Source: Ciona intestinalis (lineage: Eukaryota; Chordata; Ascidiacea; Phlebobranchia; Cionidae). Taken from it: a stretch of DNA of 64,000 nucleotides. Both the position numbers and the translations under genes were made by a program. The notes beneath the pieces were generated by a model that saw only the letters and a program-made list of their open reading frames with translations, had not been told where the DNA came from and did no database searches. Location of the stretch: contig NC_020178.2 of NCBI RefSeq assembly GCF_000224145.3, positions 1,322,986 through 1,386,985 of the forward strand. Reading direction: 5' to 3'. This document shows, in pieces, positions 31,464 to 64,000 of the stretch (the stretch's first letter is position 1; every line of letters starts with the position of its first letter).

Positions 31464-32779
31464 ACTGAACACTGGATTCAGTGGCACCGCTAGAGGGGTT
31501 TTATGGGTTCCAACTTCCCCTTTTAACAATTTTTCCGGCTGTTCCACTGACTGTTTCTCTTTTATTTTGCTTTGCTTGTAGTTTGCACTATTATTATATC
31601 ACTTATTTTGTCTGTAACCTTGTAAAAACACTTCACTTAAAAAAATCAGTAGTTCGACTTCTGAAAGAACCAATTTATTAATACTAAGATTTCTACAACC
31701 CAACTAACAACCATTAACCATTATAAAATCTGTATCTATTTTAACAGACCTAACCAATTCTATATATTGTGCAATATCTGAATATTCTCCACCACTCCCG
31801 AATATATAAGTGCCAAAGCACCAATTAATCCGAATCTAGAGTTTTTTTCCGAATAATTAATACTGTGCGTACTTTCACTGGTTAATATTTTGGTGAATAA
31901 TCAAAAGTTGAAAAACCGGTAATACTGAATGCTTGTATATTTCGCAATGCTATGCTATTATTACACTTGCTGCACATTACGAAGTTGTGATATATGAATA
32001 TATTAGGTAATAGGTACAGCATCAGGGAGCTAGTGTCTTATATAAATATGTAGCACCTGCGAAGAATCCTCTTGTATGCTATAAATTAGGCTAGTGGAAA
32101 GTGTTAGAGGTAGGTAGTTAGAGCTATTAGTCAGGGGACTAGTGGCACTGGTTAAGAATCCTCCGGAACGTTCCAGATTTGGCTGGTCTGTTAGAGGTTG
32201 ACCAGCCAAATTCTTCTGGCACTAGTGAAAAATCCTTCGGTACATAACAGAAAAGGCTGGTAGAAAGTGTTGGTGGTTAGGGCTTGATGGTTATATGGGT
32301 CATTAGTTAGGGGGTAGTGGTTATAGGGGTTAGTAGTTAGTGGGTATAAGGGTTAATAGTTAGTTAGCTAGCAAATAAGGTGGGGGAGGATTCTTCACCA
32401 GCACCGTTAGAGTTACTGGTTAGGGACAGTGGTTATAGTGGTTAGTTGTTACATTTCTGAGTTAGCATGTAACGTAAGAAATTCTTACTAGCAAGTATTT
32501 TAAACATGGTCCACAGTGGCTAAAAGTTTAACTAGTAAAGTAAACAGAAACATGTTTATATTCTGACTCTGGGTTAACAGTAGCCTATATTGCATTATAA
32601 AAAACCCATGGGCCTAATGCATTTCATTACTCCAAATTGTGCTATATAACTTCATTAAACTAATGGCTAAGTTAAACATACAAACTACAGTAGACGTCTT
32701 CACTATGTCAACAATCTTAATACAACGTTTGCTTAGATACATATGTTTTCTGCGATTGCATAACGTACATTATAACAGA

Positions 32780-32838
32780 ATATCCAAAGAGATTAAAACC
32801 ACGAACATTAAATGTATGGTTTTAATCCCTTTGGAATA
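32780..32838. repeat. Near-perfect hairpin
   Basis: ATATCCAAAGAGATTAAAAC pairs with GTTTTAATCCCTTTGGAATAT, giving a stem of about 22 bp with one or two mismatches and a loop of about 14 nt. Confidence 0.7.
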
Positions 32839-34469
32839 TCATTTGTTTAGCTAATACAACCGCACCGTCGTCCAAATAATACATTTTTAGCGTTGCCATA
32901 GTAACTATAGGATCGCACCCCAGGAAGTCATAATTTCGTTTGTTTACATGTAAGTATACACATCCTGTATGTGTTTGTAACTTAAATAGAATGTTTAAAT
33001 ATAGCGCTAGGAATGTGTGCATCAAAGCTGTTGCGCATATTAGAAACGTAATTAAAGTCAGTATAAATTTAGATCACGTATATTTGCCAAGGCGATAAGT
33101 CAAACTATGTTTAGATTTCGCTTTTTTTGTAAATAGGCCACTGTTACAAAATGTCACGGTTCATTATGTTAATCAGAAAGGTGCTTTTCTCTGTAATTTA
33201 CATGTTCCTGGTGTATTAGTGTGGTTTATTTAAAGGAAAGATTGTACAAGTATACATAAATCTAAATGTGCTTGTAATTTAATCATCATTTAGGCAAAAA
33301 CTTAAACATTTGGTTAGCCTACTACATCTCTACTTAGGGCCAAACCATTGCATTTTTTGCACAGGAGTAAATGCAAACAGATTGATGCATGATATTCCAT
33401 ATATGGGTTGACATTAGTTGGTGTTGCCTACGTGCATACACGAACATTGTATACATTACCAGTTGGGCTTGACTACTGCGGTTTTTTTCATGATTGGCAG
33501 ACCAAAAAATGCTGTCCCATATTGCGAGCGAGTGTGTGAATCACAATAAACACAAGAGCATAGACTAATTGAATTTCGCTAAATTATTTTTACCCAAACC
33601 TGCTTGTGGCTAAATAATTCTAAATAGACACGTGTATAAGGTGTTATTACTTATATCATAAAATAGAAATGTGATTCCCCATGCACAACAACGCATGTAA
33701 TGTGTTGCTGGTGGGTTTAAATATCATGTTTTGAGTGTAAACAATCGCCGTAACGCTGTTCGTGTTTCATAAACTATATCGCTGGGCTTAAACGCACGAA
33801 GGATTCTAAGAAACGACTGGCTTTGATTCCGTTTTAACGGTGGTGTATGTTGGAACACAGGATTACCACTGCTCACCCACCCCTGTGGCTACCGTTTTAC
33901 CATGATTTAATGCAAACCCAATGCAAGACTTGACTCAATGCAGATTTTGGGCAAGATAATAAAGTGTGGCATCAAATATTGGGATTTTTAACTCTATAGC
34001 TTACCCAATAAACAATTTTCACTAATTAGTGACACGCCTAATTAACGAAATTAACACAAAAGGTAAAAAACGTGCTATTACTGTCGCGCATATCGTGAAT
34101 CCTTTTTGACATAATGAATAAGTTGTCTAAGTTGCCAAAATATCTCTATTACACATAATGTATTAATTATCTCACGCCATATCTGAAGTGAGAATCTTAT
34201 TTTATCTGTTTGCAAAACTTAAACTTGTGCATGTTATAAACCTGGTGGCAACTTCTTATTCCCTGTTTATTTTGGTTTGGTTTCCTAATGAATCAATTGT
34301 CAGATTAACCTTTAAAACATGACTGAGTCCGCCAACTGTCAGAGTTAAGCAGATTAACTATTTCATTCCAGCTCAGTAGTGAAGGTTTATCCTTATAATG
34401 TGTTGGTTTGAAGCTTTTACCATGCCATGCCCCAGCTTTTGCATATAAGTGTAAGTGCCAATCATTATA

Positions 34470-35120
34470 AATCCACCCCATATTTTAAGTACAGGGTGTT
34501 GGGTGTAAATTCCACCCCATGTTTAAAGTACAGGGTGTTGGGTGTAAATTCCACCCCATGTTTAAAGTACAGGGTGTTGGGTGTAAATTCCACCCCATGT
34601 TTAAAGTACAGGGTGTTGGGTGTTAATTCCACTCCATGTTTAAAGTACAGGGTGTTGGGTGTTAATTCCACTCCATGTTTAAAGTACAGGATGTTGGGTG
34701 TAAATTCCACCCCATATTTAAAGTACAGGGTGTTGGGTGTAAATTCCACCCCATGTTTAAAGTACAGGGTGTTGGGTGTAAATTCCACCCCATGTTTAAA
34801 GTACAGGGTGTTGGGTGTTAATTCCACTCCATGTTTAAAGTACAGGGTGTTGGGTGTGAATTCCACCCCATGTTTAAAGTACAGGTGTTGGGTGTAAATT
34901 CCACCCCATGTTTAAAGTACAGGGTGTTGGGTGTAAATTCCACCCCATGTTTAAAGTACAGGGTGTTGGGTGTTAATTCCACTCCATGTTTAAAGTACAG
35001 GGTGTTGGGTGTGAATTCCACTCCATGTTTAAAGTACAAGGTGTTGGGTGTAAATTCCACCCCATGTTTAAAGTACAGGATGTTGGGTGTCAATTCCAAC
35101 CCATTTTTAAGTACAGGGTG
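34470..35120. repeat. 39-bp minisatellite, about 16 copies
   Basis: Unit contains AGTACAGGGTGTTGGGTGTA and TTCCACCCCATGTTTAA. The period of 39 (3 x 13) keeps long frames open on both strands (a 13-residue repeat each way), which is not evidence of coding. Two further copies lie at 36402-36478. Confidence 0.92.
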
Positions 35121-36777
35121 TTTAGAATTTAACATCTATTGCAGAACACGAAACTATACCTAATGTAAAATATATAAACATACTTATGTGTATCTGTATA
35201 TATATAAGCTGTAAGCCCTATAGATTATATCTTGCTTAGTTAAACTCAGTATGATATAATCTAATGAACTCAAATGTCGTTTCTAAGAAGTCTGCAATTA
35301 AAAATTTTTACTTTTTTTGGGCAAATGTTTAAAAAAGTCGAGTTATTTTAAATAATCAAATATATTAAAAAAAGTTTTCTATAATGATATGAATGTAATT
35401 ATCTGTAATATAAGTTTAATCAGGTTAACTGTAGTAGTGGGCCACAGTATGTTTTGATGTTTATAAAAATAAATTTGCCGCAATGGTTGACTAGATGTAA
35501 TGTTTACTGATTAATGCATTGTAGAAATTTGAGCGTTGGCCTGCCACCCCAGGTTTGGGCTTTGCTATTTCAATATGCATTTGTTCTATTTTTTATTAAA
35601 ATAAGTATTTTCTGAATAATGCATTGTAGAAATTCCAGGGTAGGCCAGCATACCCTGACACCCTAGGTTTGGTCCATGGCTATTACCATATACATTATAT
35701 ATATAGTTCTTTTCCAAAAAAGGAAACTAGTCAATATTCAAGCAACACCATGTATTGAAAACAATACAATACTCAGCGATAAAATACAAATGAAAATTTG
35801 ATGATTGATGACATCATAAAGGTATTTGTGATGTTGACAATACGACTTGATTGGTCACAAACAATTGTTTCAAATTCATATCAATTTTGATTTTTAATTA
35901 AATAAAAACTTATATATTTAGCAGCAAATACACTTAATCGACATGTATAAGAAAAAATAGGCTTATGGTTTAATTAGTTAACAGTATATGCTGTTCAGAA
36001 TAGAACACATGTAAGTCTATTAGATAGAATTAATCTTAATGTAGTTTGACATTATCTTTCGTAGTATCAGTTTTAAATCTTAAATAAATCGATTTTCGCT
36101 GTACACAAAAATGCCAAGATAAAATCACACCAGTGTTTCACAAAAATAATAAAAACGTCACCGTGTTATGGTTTGGCATTAAATTTACAAGAAAACTTTT
36201 TGTCTTGGCAACACTGAAGACATAAAGACCATTAGTTGACGAGTGGGTTTTATAATAAAGGGAACAGCTCACATTATTTTAAACCAGAAATATCTCCACA
36301 AAGTTAACAGCTATCATAACTAAAGTAGCTCTAGTTGTGTGTGGTATGATCAAAATCCCTAGAAATAATTATTAAAGTTACCAATACTTCTTTTGTGGGT
36401 GTAAATTGCACCCCATGTTTAAAGTACAGGGTGTTGGGTGTAAATTCCACCCCATGTTTAAAGTACAGGGTGTCGTGCATGCAGAAAAGAAAAAACCAAA
36501 TAATTTAAGCTTAAAACATAATTCTGTAAATGCAGCACTCCAGTGCCATATGCAATGTTAAAATAGCTTTCAAAAGCCAAAGTATATAGCAGCACTTATG
36601 CTGTGCAAATTACAAGTATTTGGCAATAACCTTGTGCTTGTTTTCAGGTTCCATTAGTTCTTGCTGTTTAACTTTTAACAAGTCTTGCAAAGTTTGAAAT
36701 CATTCATCCTGACTTGCCGAAACTTCACCAGGAGATAGCGCTAGAGAGTTTCCATCCTGATCCCCATGAACGTCTAG

Positions 36778-63303
<26,526 letters not shown>

Positions 63304-64000
63304 CTGTTGGCTCATCCTCGTACGGTGTCTACGTCACAATGCACATTAGCAGTGATAATGATCGCATTATTGCATTGATTATCATGTAATAGGGCCCATT
63401 GTGAAGTCATAGCATGTTAATATTAGGTACACCACCATAACTTTCCAGAAAATTGGGCGATAATAAATTAAATTCGTCGATATTAAAGTCGTGAGCCACC
63501 CGATTTCATGTTTGGCCAACTTTTCAAAACAAACGACCTGTTTTTGAACAAGAATTTTTCCCTTTTCTCCGAAACCAGACAGGTAACGGTGCCAAAGAAC
63601 ACAGAATCAGGACGCTCGTGTATAGGGGGCTTTAATTGCACAGAATTATGTCTGAATATAATACGTGATTGAATTTAGGCCACTGGTAAAATTCCAGTAT
63701 TTTTTTGCCAAAAACTCCGTTTTAAACAAGGTTTTCCGAGTTAGTGCAAAACAATAGAAAAAAAAACTTTTTAATTTGGAAATGTCAGCCGATAAACAGT
63801 ATAAAAACGCATATTTCGATCGCTCGGTTTCATCGTTTATTACGAATTTTAGCCTCAAAACATGATATAGGTTGATTAACTTGAAAAAAAGAAATAAAAC
63901 ACATTTAACAATCGCCGCAAACCAAAATTTCTCTAAATATTTGTTCTGTTTACCACAAGACCTGAACGCGCGCCAAATATTTTCGATTTTACAGAATCAT
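63304..64000. other. Unassigned sequence upstream of the first cyclase exon seen
   Basis: Expected to be an intron of the receptor cyclase, since the N-terminal ectodomain exons are still missing. I found no segment resembling the start of an ANF-receptor domain here. Confidence 0.5.

Larger units (their letters stand above)
31464..36777. other. Convergent intergenic spacer
   Basis: Lies between the stop codons of the two genes, so it holds both 3' UTRs and termination regions. It is AT-rich with no homologous reading frame. Contents seen: a degenerate GTTAG-rich tract (32280-32460), a hairpin (32780-32838), the 39-bp minisatellite (34470-35120) and two stray copies of it (36402-36478). The first AATAAA on the plus strand after the mucin stop is near 33545. 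Confidence 0.65.

Noticed and set aside
34427..35163. Long open frames on both strands (up to 156 codons) with a 13-residue repeat
   Set aside because: Produced by a 39-bp minisatellite whose period is a multiple of three; no other coding signal.

Overview
The window is animal nuclear DNA, almost certainly from a tunicate of the Ciona type. The evidence is short AT-rich introns with standard GT-AG borders, a high density of short tRNA-derived SINEs and palindromic MITE-like elements of the kind that fill Ciona genomes, and two large multi-exon genes whose products match deuterostome extracellular and receptor families. There are no operons, CRISPR arrays or prokaryotic signals. Two runs of N (23802-23851 and 37516-37698) mark assembly gaps.

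Region 1 (172-31463, plus strand) is the 3' part of one very large gene for a secreted gel-forming-mucin / von Willebrand factor-type protein. I could chain 44 exons with matching splice phases, except at one damaged exon beside the N gap. The order is: end of a D2 module, D', D3 (VWD with CGLCG, C8, TIL), one mucin CysD domain with the WxxW signature, a block of cysteine-rich VWC-like modules, a mucin-type D4 (VWD with GDPH, GLCGTC, C8, TIL), a greatly expanded array of CC..C.C modules including one 2.8-kb exon, and a C-terminal cystine knot ending in TAA. No Ser/Thr/Pro-rich mucin domain is visible. The 5' end of the gene lies left of the window.

Region 2 (31464-36777) is a 5.3-kb convergent intergenic spacer with no recognised gene. 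It holds a 39-bp minisatellite of about 16 copies and a short near-perfect hairpin.

Region 3 (36778-63303, minus strand) is a membrane guanylyl cyclase of the natriuretic-peptide-receptor (GC-A/GC-B) type. Twenty-one phase-consistent exons give about 1,019 codons: most of the ligand-binding ectodomain, the juxtamembrane PKCGFD motif, one transmembrane helix, a pseudokinase domain, a coiled-coil linker and a complete cyclase domain. Only the N-terminal part of the ectodomain is missing, presumably right of the window. Its introns are rich in TGACGT (CRE-like) motifs, which are nearly absent from the first half of the window.

The two genes have no obvious joint function. The most notable features are the mucin-like scaffold without a mucin domain, its recent internal tandem duplications, and repeat families that appear to grow out of one another, such as a 31-bp minisatellite made of MITE end sequence.
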